The notes under the pieces were generated by a model, which was not told the DNA's origin, did no database searches, and worked only from the letters and a program-made list of their open reading frames with translations. Shown piece by piece: positions 1 through 10,502 of a stretch of DNA of 64,000 nt. The stretch covers positions 4,990,001 to 5,054,000 of the forward strand of contig NZ_CP106793.1 of the NCBI RefSeq assembly GCF_025642135.1. Direction: 5' to 3'. This DNA is from Streptomyces cynarae. Lineage in GTDB: Bacteria > Actinomycetota > Actinomycetes > Streptomycetales > Streptomycetaceae. How positions within the stretch are numbered: position 1 is the stretch's first letter; every line of letters starts with the position of its first letter. A program made the position numbers and the translations under genes.

Positions 1-2581
<2,581 letters not shown>

Positions 2582-2619
2582 AGTTGCTCGCGTCCACTGT
2601 GTTGGTTCTGAAACCACGA

Positions 2620-2655
2620 ACAACCCCGCCGTGATTGTCACGGCGGCCGGGTTGT
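2620..2655 (+). other. 23S-5S spacer hairpin
   Basis: The 86 bp spacer between 23S and 5S contains an inverted repeat: CCGCCGTG and CACGGCGG flank a short loop, extended by an outer CAACCC/GGGTTG pairing. A stem here is expected to take part in rRNA precursor folding or processing. No tRNA gene lies in the spacer. Confidence 0.5.
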
Positions 2656-2667
2656 CAGTTTCATAGT

Positions 2668-2786
2668 GTTTCGGTGGTCATAGCGTGAGGGAAACGCCCG
2701 GTTACATTCCGAACCCGGAAGCTAAGCCTTACAGCGCCGATGGTACTGCAGGGGGGACCCTGTGGGAGAGTAGGACACCGCCGAAC
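2668..2786 (+). rRNA. 5S ribosomal RNA
   Basis: About 119 nt beginning GTTTCGGTGGTCATAGCG and ending CACCGCCGAACA. Its two ends pair (TTTCGGTGG with CCGCCGAA), and the internal CCGAACCCGGAAGCTAAG loop is the conserved 5S core. It lies 86 nt after the 23S end on the same strand, as expected for the distal gene of an rrn operon. Confidence 0.97.
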
Positions 2787-2796
2787 AATTCTTGAG

Positions 2797-2830
2797 AAAA
2801 CCCCCGTGCTATTCGGCACGGGGGTTTTCT
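2797..2830 (+). terminator. rrn operon terminator
   Basis: AAAACCCCCGTGC and GCACGGGGGTTTT form a perfect 13 bp stem around a 5 nt loop, directly after 5S and ending in a short T run. This is a canonical intrinsic terminator for the rRNA operon. It ends about 18 bp before the next start codon. Confidence 0.9.
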
Positions 2831-2847
2831 GCGTTTAGGGTCGAGTC

Positions 2848-3492
2848 ATGCGCTATGACCTCGTCATCTTCGACAACGACGGCGTCCTCGTCGACAGTGA
2901 GCCCATCTCCAACCGGCACCTGGCCGCCTACCTCACCGAGTTGGGGCACCCGACGACCTACGAGGACTCCATCCGGGACTACATGGGCTCGGCCATGCAC
3001 CGCATCCACGACCTCGTCCTGGAACGGACCGGAGAGCGGCTGCCGGACGACTTCGACGACGTCTTCCACACACGCGTCTTCGCCGCGTTCGAGCGGGAGT
3101 TGCAGCCGGTCGCCGGCGTCGAGAACGTGCTGGAGAAGCTGACGGCCGATGGAGTGCCGTTCTGTGTGGCGTCCTCCGGCAGCCATGACCGGATCCGGGT
3201 AGGGCACCGGACGACCGGGCTCGACCGGTGGTTCGATGCCGGTCGCGTCTTCAGCTCGCAGGACGTGGGGCGGGGCAAACCGGCGCCCGACCTGTTCCTG
3301 TACGCGGCCGAGCGGATGGGCGTCGCGCCGCAGAGATGTGTGGTCGTCGAGGACAGCCCGCTCGGTGTGCAAGCCGCTGTGGCCGCCGGCATGGACGTGT
3401 ACGGGTTCACCGCCATGACGCCCGCCGACCGCCTCGCCGGTGCCACCCAACTCTTCGCAATGATGGGTGAGTTGGCTGACCTGCTCGTATGA
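2848..3492 (+). CDS. HAD-superfamily hydrolase, subfamily IA phosphatase
   Basis: 214 residues with all HAD signatures. Motif I DNDGVLVDSE is near the N-terminus, with Asp9 as the nucleophile and Asp11 as the acid/base. Motif II is the ASSG segment near residue 110, then GKPAPDLF and the motif III/IV region VVVEDSPLGVQAA. The residues between motifs I and II form the expected helical C1 cap. The family dephosphorylates small sugar phosphates or similar metabolites in the cytoplasm; the substrate cannot be read from sequence. The ATG follows the rrn terminator closely and no strong ribosome-binding site is visible. The next gene begins about 90 bp downstream and is probably independent. Confidence 0.9.
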   Translation: MRYDLVIFDNDGVLVDSEPISNRHLAAYLTELGHPTTYEDSIRDYMGSAMHRIHDLVLERTGERLPDDFDDVFHTRVFAAFERELQPVAGVENVLEKLTADGVPFCVASSGSHDRIRVGHRTTGLDRWFDAGRVFSSQDVGRGKPAPDLFLYAAERMGVAPQRCVVVEDSPLGVQAAVAAGMDVYGFTAMTPADRLAGATQLFAMMGELADLLV

Positions 3493-3585
3493 CCCGCACC
3501 AGGGTCCGGGCACTGACATTTGTCATGCCGAGCTCCGGACGATCGTTTCTACTGGCGGACCCCTCACGGCGGCGAAGCTGAGGGC

Positions 3586-4311
3586 ATGACGACGAACACG
3601 GTCTCCGAGAGCCAGAGCCAGAGCCAGAGCAAGAAGCAGAACTTCGCGCCGCTCATCATGGACGTGGCGGTGCCCGTCGGGTCGTACTACCTCTTCAAGG
3701 ACGCCCTCGGTATGAGCACCTTCGCGGCGCTCGCCTGGAGCAGCGTCCCGCCCGCCGTGCGCACCGTCCTCGGCGTGGTGAAGGAGCGCAAGGTCAACGC
3801 CCTCGCCGTCCTCATCCTCGTGGTGAACGTCGTCGGGCTGCTGCTCAGCTTCGTCTCGGGTGACCCGCGGCTGATGCTCGCCAAGGACAGCGGCGTGAGC
3901 AGCACGATCGGGATCGGGATCCTGGTCTCCGTGGCGCTGGGCAAGCCGATGATGACCGCCGGGATGAAGCCCTGGCTGGTGAAGGGCGACGCGGCCAGGG
4001 AGGCGGCCTGGGCGCGGCTGCAGAGTGGGTCCGCGGCCTTCCGGCGGGCCGAGCGGGTCTTCTCGGTGGTGTGGGGTGTGGTGCTCCTCGGTGAGTGCGT
4101 CGTGCGGGTGGTGGGCGCCTACACCCTGCCCGTGGACACGATGGTCTGGCTCGGCTCGGTCGTCCTCGCCGTCGCGATGGTGCTCGGGTTCCTCGTCAGC
4201 GGTGCCCTGGCCGCGGGCCCCATGGCGCACATGCTGGCCGCCGAAACGAACGCCGACGCGGACCTCGGTGCCGCCCCTGTCGCCGCCCCCGCGCCCGCCT
4301 TCGCCGAGTAA
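3586..4311 (+). CDS. VC0807-type integral membrane protein
   Basis: 241 residues from the ATG at 3586. A Ser/Gln-rich N-terminus is followed by about five or six hydrophobic segments, near residues 20-45, 60-85, 105-125, 160-185 and 190-215. The frame is open further upstream but the extension is polar and unlikely. The layout (N-terminal cytoplasmic tail, PVGSYYLFKDALG segment, charged loop with KPMMTAGMKPWLVKG) resembles proteins called VC0807 family in Streptomyces; that name is from memory. No catalytic motif is visible, and the C-terminus is Ala/Pro-rich. Function is unknown; a role in transport or membrane maintenance is only a guess. Confidence 0.75.
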   Translation: MTTNTVSESQSQSQSKKQNFAPLIMDVAVPVGSYYLFKDALGMSTFAALAWSSVPPAVRTVLGVVKERKVNALAVLILVVNVVGLLLSFVSGDPRLMLAKDSGVSSTIGIGILVSVALGKPMMTAGMKPWLVKGDAAREAAWARLQSGSAAFRRAERVFSVVWGVVLLGECVVRVVGAYTLPVDTMVWLGSVVLAVAMVLGFLVSGALAAGPMAHMLAAETNADADLGAAPVAAPAPAFAE

Positions 4312-4323
4312 CCCGCCGGGTAA

Positions 4324-4367
4324 AGCTGAACAAAAATCATCTTCAGCTGGATCTACCCTCGGGTAGA
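4324..4367. promoter_or_regulatory. Two inverted repeats upstream of the MFS gene
   Basis: AGCTGAA (4324-4330) and TTCAGCT (4342-4348) form a 7 bp inverted repeat with an 11 bp spacer. Immediately after it, TCTACCC and GGGTAGA flank a 2 bp centre (4352-4367), a compact palindrome. The second has the size and symmetry of a dimeric repressor operator and lies 22 bp before the exporter start. The first could be an operator half or a weak terminator for the preceding gene. No regulator gene is adjacent. Confidence 0.45.
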
Positions 4368-4389
4368 CGGGGGCCCTACGCTCGCCGCC

Positions 4390-5631
4390 ATGACAGATGT
4401 GCTGCGGCGCGGTAGGGCCTCGCTGGCGTTCAGCTTCTTCGCTCAAGGCGCCACCTTCGCCCTGCTGGTGACGCGGATTCCGGCCATCCAGGACCGGTAC
4501 GGCGTATCCGACGCGCTTCTTCCCGTCTTCCTCGCCGCGGTGCCCGTTCTCGCCGGTGTGGGCAGTGTGACGACGGAGCAGCTGGTGAAGCGCGTACGGC
4601 CCAGTCGGCTGCTGCGCTGGTCGCAGCCCGTGGTCCTGCTCGCCCTCCTCGGTGTGGGGGCCGGCGGGCACATGGCCGAGCTGGCGGTGGCGCTGGCCGC
4701 GTTCGGGCTGACCGTCGGCGCGCTGGACGCCTCCATGAACATGCTCGGGGTGAGCCTCCAGCGGACGTATGGGCGCAGCATCATGCTGGGGTTCCACGCC
4801 GCGTACAGCCTCGGCGGGATCGTCGGTGCCTCGCTCGCCTGGGTGGGCGCGCACTGGCATCTGGCGCTGTGGGTGTCGTATCTGCCGGTCGTCGCGGTGC
4901 TGCTGCCGGCCGCTCTCGTCGGCAGTCGGTGGTACGTCGACGGGGGCTCGGCCCCGGTTCCGGAGGCCGGGGATGCCGTGGAGGGCCCGGGGGGCCGGGA
5001 GACGGAGGCCGGGACCGTCGTCTTCCGGTTGCTGCTGCCGCTCTGCCTGGTGATGACCTTCGCCTACATCGGGGACTCCACCGTCTCCAACTGGAGTGCG
5101 AAGTATCTCCAGGACACGCTCGGCAGCTCGGAGCAGCTGGCGACCGTTCCGTACAACGTCTACATGATCACCACGCTGCTCGGGCGGTCCATCGGCGACT
5201 TCGGGGTGCGGCGGTTCGGGGCCGTGGCGGTGGTACGGCTCGGGGCGCTGGTGGCGGCGCTCGGGTTCGCCGTGGTGGCGGGTGCGCCTGGGGCGTGGGT
5301 CGGGATGCTCGGGTTCACCCTGCTGGGGCTGGGGCTGTGCGTGCTGGTGCCGCAGACGTTCGCGGCCGCCGGGCGGCTGTTCCCGGGGGCTTCGGACACG
5401 GCGATCGCGCGGCTGAACATCTTCAACTACGTGGGCTTTCTGATCGGCTCGCCCTTGGTGGGTGCGCTCGGGGACGCCTGGAACTACCGGGGCGCCATGC
5501 TCGTACCGATGGCGTTGGTCCTGGTGACACTGGTGTACGCCCGTTCGTTCAAGCCCGGACAAGACCGATACGGTGGCGGACATGAGCGGCCGCGCACAGC
5601 TGATGTGGGACGAGGCAGTAACGGGCTATGA
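4390..5631 (+). CDS. MFS transporter
   Basis: 413 residues with about 12 hydrophobic segments in two groups of six, separated by an acidic, Gly-rich central loop near residues 185-215. The pattern fits the major facilitator superfamily, closest in feel to the FucP/YbjJ group: conserved RIPAIQDRYG near the first loop and GFHAAYSLGGIVGA in the fifth helix. The substrate is not evident; sugar-type uptake or drug export are both possible. The last 50 bp overlap the start of the next gene, so the two are translationally coupled. Two palindromes just upstream suggest repressor control. Confidence 0.85.
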   Translation: MTDVLRRGRASLAFSFFAQGATFALLVTRIPAIQDRYGVSDALLPVFLAAVPVLAGVGSVTTEQLVKRVRPSRLLRWSQPVVLLALLGVGAGGHMAELAVALAAFGLTVGALDASMNMLGVSLQRTYGRSIMLGFHAAYSLGGIVGASLAWVGAHWHLALWVSYLPVVAVLLPAALVGSRWYVDGGSAPVPEAGDAVEGPGGRETEAGTVVFRLLLPLCLVMTFAYIGDSTVSNWSAKYLQDTLGSSEQLATVPYNVYMITTLLGRSIGDFGVRRFGAVAVVRLGALVAALGFAVVAGAPGAWVGMLGFTLLGLGLCVLVPQTFAAAGRLFPGASDTAIARLNIFNYVGFLIGSPLVGALGDAWNYRGAMLVPMALVLVTLVYARSFKPGQDRYGGGHERPRTADVGRGSNGL

Positions 5632-6754
5632 CTTCGGCCCGGACCATCCGATGGATCCGGTCCGGCTCGCGCTGACCCGGAGACTGGTCGACGCCTTCGG
5701 GCTCGACCGGGACGTCGACGTGGTCGCGGCGAAGCCCGCGGGCGAGTCGACGCTGCGGCTGGTGCACCGGGAGGACTACGTGGAGGCGGTGAAGGCCGCG
5801 TCAGCGGACCCGGGGGCGGCCGACGGGTCGTACGGGATCGGGACCCTCGACGACCCCGCGTTCGCCGGGATGCACGAGGTGTCCGCGCTGATCGCGGGGC
5901 AGTCGGTCGGGGCGGCGGAGGCGGTGTGGCGCGGGGACGCGCTGCACGCGGTGAACTTCGCGGGCGGGCTGCACCATGCGATGCCGGGCAGCGCGTCGGG
6001 GTTCTGCATCTACAACGACGCCGCGCTCGCCATCGCCCGGCTGCTGGAGCTGGGGGCGGAGCGGGTGGCGTACATCGATGTGGACGTGCACCACGGGGAC
6101 GGGGTGCAGGCGGCGTTCTGGGACGATCCGCGGGTGCTGACGGTGTCGCTGCACGAGCATCCGCGGACGCTGTTCCCGCAGACCGGATGGCCGGAGGAGA
6201 CGGGTGGGCCGAACGCGGAGGGCAGCGCGGTGAACGTGGCGCTGCCGGCGGGGACGGGCGATGCGGGGTGGGTGCGGGCCTTCCATGCCGTGGTGCCGGA
6301 GCTGATCGCGGACTTCCGGCCGCAGGTGCTGGTGACGCAGCACGGGGCCGACACCCACTTCGAGGATCCGCTCGCGCATCTCGCGGTGTCGCTGGACGCG
6401 CAGCGGGCGGTGCAGGTCGCGTGTCACGACCTGGCGCACGAGTACGCGGGCGGGCGGTGGGTCGCGCTGGGTGGGGGCGGCTATGCGGTGGTGGAGGTCG
6501 TGCCGCGCTCCTGGACGCATCTCGTTGCCATCGCGGCGGGGCGGCCGATCGAGCCGGAGACGGTGATTCCGGAGGGGTGGCGGCAGGAAGTCTTCGCGCG
6601 GTCGCGGCAGTTGGCGCCGGCGCGGATGACGGATGGGCGGTGGCCGGTGGCGTTCTCGGGGTGGGAGTCCGGGTACGATCCGGCCGATCGGCTGGACCAG
6701 GCGGTGCTGGCGGCGCGGAAGGCGACGTATCCGCTGCGCGGGCTGCTGCCGTAG
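5582..6754 (+). CDS. acuC: AcuC-like histone deacetylase family protein
   Basis: About 390 residues (ATG 5582; a GTG at 5573 is equally possible). It has the Zn-dependent deacetylase core: the HHAMPGSASGFCIYND region with the paired His, DVDVHHGDGVQ supplying the metal-binding Asp and His, and QHGADTHFEDPLAHL with the second metal Asp and the following loop; GGGGYA carries the catalytic-site glycines. The family includes AcuC (acetoin utilisation, deacetylation of acetyl-CoA synthetase) and acetylpolyamine amidohydrolases. It overlaps the MFS gene by 50 bp. A homologue in the same neighbourhood as bldN and rex is known in S. coelicolor (recalled). The function as a protein or small-amide deacetylase is inferred. 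Confidence 0.88.
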   Translation: MSGRAQLMWDEAVTGYDFGPDHPMDPVRLALTRRLVDAFGLDRDVDVVAAKPAGESTLRLVHREDYVEAVKAASADPGAADGSYGIGTLDDPAFAGMHEVSALIAGQSVGAAEAVWRGDALHAVNFAGGLHHAMPGSASGFCIYNDAALAIARLLELGAERVAYIDVDVHHGDGVQAAFWDDPRVLTVSLHEHPRTLFPQTGWPEETGGPNAEGSAVNVALPAGTGDAGWVRAFHAVVPELIADFRPQVLVTQHGADTHFEDPLAHLAVSLDAQRAVQVACHDLAHEYAGGRWVALGGGGYAVVEVVPRSWTHLVAIAAGRPIEPETVIPEGWRQEVFARSRQLAPARMTDGRWPVAFSGWESGYDPADRLDQAVLAARKATYPLRGLLP

Positions 6755-6780
6755 CCTCCGGGCGCGCCCGGGTTGGGTTC

Positions 6781-7520
6781 GCCCCCGCCGCCCCTACCCG
6801 TCCCACCTCCAGGGGCTCCGCCCCTTCAACCCCACCAGGGGCTCCGCCCCTGGAACCCGGACGGGGACTGCGTCCCCTGCACCCCGCTTGGGCTTCGCCC
6901 TAGACCCCGGGCGGGGATTACGTTCCCTGCATGCCGTCAGGGGCTCCGCTCCTGCAACCCTGGCGTGACCGTCCCTACACGCCGTCAGGAGGCCTGCCCC
7001 TGAATCTCCAGCGGGGCTGCGTCCCCCTGCTCCCCCGCGGGGCTCCGTTCCGGGACTCCGCTTGGGCTTCGCCCCTGAAACCCCGGCGGGGACTGTGGTT
7101 TCCCTGCATCCCTCGCGGGGGCTTCGCCCCGGGATCCCGCTGGGGCTTCGCCCCTACCCCGTTTGGGGCCCAGCCCTCTCTACCCCTCGCGGGGCTTCGC
7201 CCCCGCACCCCGCCTGGGCTTCGCCCTGGGGCCTAGCCTGGGGTTGGCCCCAGGCCCCGTTCGGGGACCAGACCTCTGCACCCCTCGCGGGGCTTCGCCC
7301 CCGCACCCCGCTGGGGCTTCGCCCCAGATCCCCTTCGGGGCCGTGCCCCTGCACCCCTCGCGGGGCTTCGCCCCCGCACCCCGCTGGGGCTTCGCCCCAG
7401 ATCCCCTTCGGGGCCGCGCCCCTGCACCCCGCCGGGGCTTCGCCCCCGCACCCCGCCGGGGCTTCGCCCCCGCACCCTGCCGGGCCTCGCCCCAGGCCCC
7501 ATTCGGGGGCCAGCCCCCGG
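6781..7520. repeat. GC-rich array of short hairpins (GGGGCTTCGCCCC type)
   Basis: The non-coding stretch after acuC holds more than a dozen copies of GGGGCTTCGCCCC or GGGGCTCCGCCCC, each a self-complementary hairpin with a TTCG or TCCG loop, spaced about 24-50 bp apart. A 73 bp block is tandemly duplicated (it starts near 7277 and again near 7350). The array opens with GCCCCCGCCGCCCCTACCC at 6781, a leader seen again at 14228 and, in a variant form, at 22438. The repeat makes long frames open on both strands with Pro/Arg/Gly/Ala-rich translations; these are not genes. The region may act as a strong transcription barrier, or simply be an expanded repeat. Confidence 0.85.
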
Positions 7521-7531
7521 ATCCCTGCTCC

Positions 7532-7575
7532 TCGAACGCCGGAGGGGCTGAGAGTTCAGCCCCTCCGGCGTTCGA
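7532..7575. repeat. Interspersed palindromic repeat (copy 1)
   Basis: A perfect 20 bp stem: the left arm occupies 7532-7551 and the right arm 7556-7575, with a GAGT loop. The core is ACGCCGGAGGGGCTGA. A closely related copy lies at 22543-22590. It closes the hairpin array upstream of the next gene. From memory, this palindrome family is widely dispersed in Streptomyces intergenic regions, often just after stop codons, where it can serve as a bidirectional terminator. Confidence 0.8.
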
Positions 7576-7702
7576 CGGCGAGGTCGAAGGCCGACAGTGG
7601 GGCTGGGGACGCAGTCCTCAGGTGGGGGGCTGTTACGCCGACTGTGGGGTGTTGTCTGCGTTCTGGACGTGCGGGGGAGGTGATTGGGACAGCATCGCTG
7701 GC

Positions 7703-8518
7703 GTGTTGAGCACCGGCGCACTGCGTGCGCATCTGCTGGCTGCCCGGCTGGCCGGGACCGTGGCCACGTCCCGGGAGGAGAGCCTGCGCAGCTATCGGCT
7801 CTTCGCTGCCCGCGACCCCCGCGCACTGATCGGACTCGATCCCGAATGGACATGGAGTTCTGAGGATTTGATCGAGTTGATGGCGGACAAGTGCGGAGTT
7901 TCGGCCGATCCACGGTATGTGTCCGGCCATGATGTGATCGATCCCGAACGCACGCTGGAGGGGCTCGAGGCGTTCGCCGAGCGCCTCGCCAGGGCCGCGC
8001 GCCACCGCGAGGCGGTGCTGCTGGGCACCGGGCACCCGCACCGGCTGCTCGGGTTCTACGCCGCGCTCGCGGACGCCCTGTCGGCGGCGGGATGTGCCGT
8101 CCTCACCCCGGCGCAGGGTCGCTGTGTCGACATAACGACCCGGTTCGGCCTACGCACGTACAACCTTGATTACGTACGAGGAGTCGCCCTCGTACGGGAA
8201 CCAGGTTCCGGAAGAGCCGGTTGTGAGCCCGGCGCACACACGCACTCGCCGCTCCCGCTTCGCACCGCGCTGGCCGCCGCGGCGGAAGCCGGCGGCCCGT
8301 TGCCGGAACTGGTCATCGGGGACCACGGCTGGGTCTGCGGAGCAGGTCAGCTGGGGTTCGACGCGATCGGCCTCGCCGATACGGACGATCCGGCGCTCTT
8401 CGTCGGCGAGGCGGAGGGACGGGTTTCCGTCGTCGTTCCACTTGATGACGCTGTGCGGTCTGATTACTACCGACCGCTTACTCGCTATGTACTCAATCGA
8501 GCGTGTCTGTCACAGTAG
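7703..8518 (+). CDS. Conserved hypothetical protein, phosphatase-like by context
   Basis: 271 residues from GTG 7703 (MLSTGALRAHLLAARLAG), chosen because the frame upstream is repeat DNA. The protein has a mixed alpha/beta composition, with a GTGHPHRLLGFYAAL segment that looks like a phosphate or nucleotide-binding loop near residue 110, and GDHGWVCGAGQLGFDAIG near residue 210. Related Streptomyces proteins are often called phosphatase; I recall this but see no canonical HAD, PTP or PPM motif, so a catalytic function is not claimed. It sits between the palindromic repeat and the HTH gene. It is a cytoplasmic protein without signal peptide or membrane segments. Confidence 0.7.
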   Translation: MLSTGALRAHLLAARLAGTVATSREESLRSYRLFAARDPRALIGLDPEWTWSSEDLIELMADKCGVSADPRYVSGHDVIDPERTLEGLEAFAERLARAARHREAVLLGTGHPHRLLGFYAALADALSAAGCAVLTPAQGRCVDITTRFGLRTYNLDYVRGVALVREPGSGRAGCEPGAHTHSPLPLRTALAAAAEAGGPLPELVIGDHGWVCGAGQLGFDAIGLADTDDPALFVGEAEGRVSVVVPLDDAVRSDYYRPLTRYVLNRACLSQ

Positions 8519-8647
8519 GCCTCGGATGCCATCCCCTCTTCCCCACTTGCATCATCCGCACCTACATTGGGGAGTGAGCACGCAGCGACGAAGAGTCACC
8601 GGAAGGGGAAGCCGGTGGCCGTCGAGTGCGGAAGGTGCAGGTGTGTC

Positions 8648-8860
8648 ATGGCTGCAGCTGGCGAGAGGCCTCTGAACGAGGTTCAGTTCCTGACCGTGGC
8701 GGAAGTCGCCTCGGTGATGCGAGTGTCGAAGATGACCGTGTACCGGCTGGTGCACAGCGGTCATCTGCCGGCGATCCGGGTGGGGAGGTCCTTCCGGGTC
8801 CCGGAGCAAGCGGTTCACGAGTACCTCCGCGACAGCTATGTGGGGGTGGAGACGGTCTGA
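8648..8860 (+). CDS. BldC/excisionase-type helix-turn-helix protein
   Basis: 70 residues from ATG 8648. The core FLTVAEVASVMRVSKMTVYRLVHSGHLPAIRVGRSFRVPEQAVHEYL is a MerR/excisionase-like winged HTH, as in BldC: helix-turn-helix at residues 15-37, then the wing with RVGRSFRV. Such proteins bind direct repeats cooperatively and act as developmental regulators. The equivalent gene beside the small ribosomal-type protein and epimerase in S. coelicolor is, as I recall, the BldD target bdtA; the symbol is not assigned because this is from memory. A longer start at 8567 is possible but adds a low-complexity basic tail. Confidence 0.85.
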   Translation: MAAAGERPLNEVQFLTVAEVASVMRVSKMTVYRLVHSGHLPAIRVGRSFRVPEQAVHEYLRDSYVGVETV

Positions 8861-9003
8861 CGGCGGCCCGCCGGAGGCCGTTGCGGACTCCGGCGGGACC
8901 TCGATTACAACCTCAGCGCTCGGGCCGGGTAGGCTAGCCCCTCGTAGGTCGTGTGGGCCCATGGCGCCCAGCACCGAGTGATGAGAAGTGAGCGAGGGTA
9001 GTC

Positions 9004-9102
9004 GTGGGCTCTGTTATCAAGAAGCGGCGCAAGCGGATGGCCAAGAAGAAGCACCGCAAGCTGCTCAAGCGCACTCGCGTTCAGCGTCGCAACAAGAAGT
9101 AA
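9004..9102 (+). CDS. Small basic AURKAIP1/COX24-domain ribosomal-type protein (bS22-like)
   Basis: 32 residues starting at GTG 9004, beginning [17 protein letters not shown] and ending RRNKK. More than half of the residues are Lys or Arg. This matches the COX24/AURKAIP1 C-terminal domain family found throughout Actinobacteria. The mycobacterial member is seen bound to the 30S subunit and is called bS22 (recalled). The gene is easily missed because of its length. It has AGTGAGCGAGGG just upstream as a plausible ribosome-binding region and is followed 50 bp later by a strong terminator, so it is probably a monocistronic, highly expressed gene. Confidence 0.9.
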   Translation: MGSVIKKRRKRMAKKKHRKLLKRTRVQRRNKK

Positions 9103-9152
9103 GGTGCGGCCCCGTCCAGGGGCGTCCCTCGCTTCTGTGCGTGAGCGCGCGC

Positions 9153-9182
9153 AACACCCCCCACCACTGGTGGGGGGTGTTT
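9153..9182 (+). terminator. Intrinsic terminator after the small basic protein gene
   Basis: AACACCCCCCACCA and TGGTGGGGGGTGTT form a perfect stem with almost no loop, followed by TTGTCGTTTT. It lies 50 bp after the stop codon of the 32-residue gene, as expected for a strong, short transcript. Confidence 0.85.
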
Positions 9183-9426
9183 GTCGTTTTCCGGGTGGGT
9201 GCGTTTCCGGATGTGCGTCTGTTCTGCGTGCGTTCCGGCGGTGCGTACGCCTGTGACGCGAATGGCTTGGTCCGGTCGTACGTACGGGTGGGTCGTCACT
9301 TCGTGCATCGGGCGGTCATCACAGCGCAACATCGACCCGCTAAGTTGGCCGCATACGGGGAACGCGGCAGGCTGGCGGACAGAGCTACGTCCACTACTGG
9401 ACGCGACGGGAAGAGAGGCGCTGATC

Positions 9427-10488
9427 TTGGGCAAGGTCGTGCTCGTGACCGGAGTGGCCCGCCGGCTCGGCGGCCGGTTCGTACGACGGATCCAGCGTGA
9501 CCCGGAGGTCGACCGCGTCATCGCGGTGGACGCGGTACCGCCCGAGCACCATCTGGGCGGCGCGGAGTTCATCCGGGCCGACATCCGCCAGCCCACCATC
9601 GCCCGGGTGCTCGCCGAGCACTCCGTGGACACGGTGGTCCACATGGACGTGACCGGCACCGCGCTGGGCAGCGGCAGCCGGGCCACGGTCAAGGAGACCA
9701 ACGTCATCGGCACCATGCAGCTGCTGGGCGCCTGCCAGAAGTCCCCGAGCGTCAAACGGCTGGTCGTGAAGTCCAGTACGAACGTGTACGGGTCCGCGCC
9801 CCGCGACCCGGCCGTGTTCACCGAGACGACCCCGCCCAAGTCGCTGCCGAGCGGCGGCTTCGCCAAGGACGCCGTCGAGGTCGAGGGGTACGTGCGGGGC
9901 TTCGCGCGGCGCCGGCCCGACGTCGCCGTGTGCGTGCTGCGGTTCGCCAACATCCTCGGACCGCACGCCGACACGCCTCTCGCGTCGTACTTCTCGCTGC
10001 CGGTCCTGCCCACCGTGTTCGGTTACGACCCGCGGCTGCAGTTCGCGCACGAGGACGACGTGATCGAGGTGCTGCGCATCGGCGCGCACGAGCCGCGGCG
10101 CGGCACTCTCAACAGCGGCACGTTCAACATCGCCGGCGACGGTGTGCTGCTGCTGTCGCAGTGTGCGCGGCGCCTGGGCCGGCCCACCGTGCCGCTGCTG
10201 CTGCCGGCCGTCACGTGGGTCGGGTCCGCGATGCGCACGCTGAGCATGACGGACTTCTCGCCCGAGCAGATCCGGCTGCTCACCCACGGCCGGGTCGTGG
10301 CCACGGACCAGATGCGCGAGACGCTCGGCTACGAGCCGAAGTACACGACCGCGGAGACCTTCGCGGACTTCGCGCGCAGTCGCGGGCCCGGACTGCTGCC
10401 GCCGGAGGCCCTCGCGGGGGCCGTCGACCGGATCGCCGCACTGCCCGTCCTGGGCGGTGGCCACCCCCCGACGCCAACCGCCCACTGA
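9427..10488 (+). CDS. NAD-dependent epimerase/dehydratase (extended SDR)
   Basis: 353 residues from TTG 9427 (MGKVVLVTGVARRLGG). GxxGxxG-type nucleotide binding is at VTGVARRLGG, residues 7-16. DIRQP near residue 58 and the later KSSTNVYG segment resemble extended short-chain dehydrogenases, but the YxxxK motif is not obvious: the expected region reads GGFAKDAVEVEGYVR. The C-terminal half has the usual substrate-binding layout. The substrate is unknown; nucleotide-sugar or lipid head-group modification are possible given the acyltransferase 15 bp downstream. AGAGAGGCG precedes the TTG as a weak ribosome-binding site. This gene and the acyltransferase form an operon. Confidence 0.85.
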   Translation: MGKVVLVTGVARRLGGRFVRRIQRDPEVDRVIAVDAVPPEHHLGGAEFIRADIRQPTIARVLAEHSVDTVVHMDVTGTALGSGSRATVKETNVIGTMQLLGACQKSPSVKRLVVKSSTNVYGSAPRDPAVFTETTPPKSLPSGGFAKDAVEVEGYVRGFARRRPDVAVCVLRFANILGPHADTPLASYFSLPVLPTVFGYDPRLQFAHEDDVIEVLRIGAHEPRRGTLNSGTFNIAGDGVLLLSQCARRLGRPTVPLLLPAVTWVGSAMRTLSMTDFSPEQIRLLTHGRVVATDQMRETLGYEPKYTTAETFADFARSRGPGLLPPEALAGAVDRIAALPVLGGGHPPTPTAH

Positions 10489-10502
10489 GGAGCGCATCAA
10501 CG

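Noticed and set aside
7062..7709. Long open frames on both strands across the hairpin array, with Pro/Arg/Gly/Ala-rich translations.
   Set aside because: They arise from the GC-rich repeat unit and lack start signals and family resemblance.
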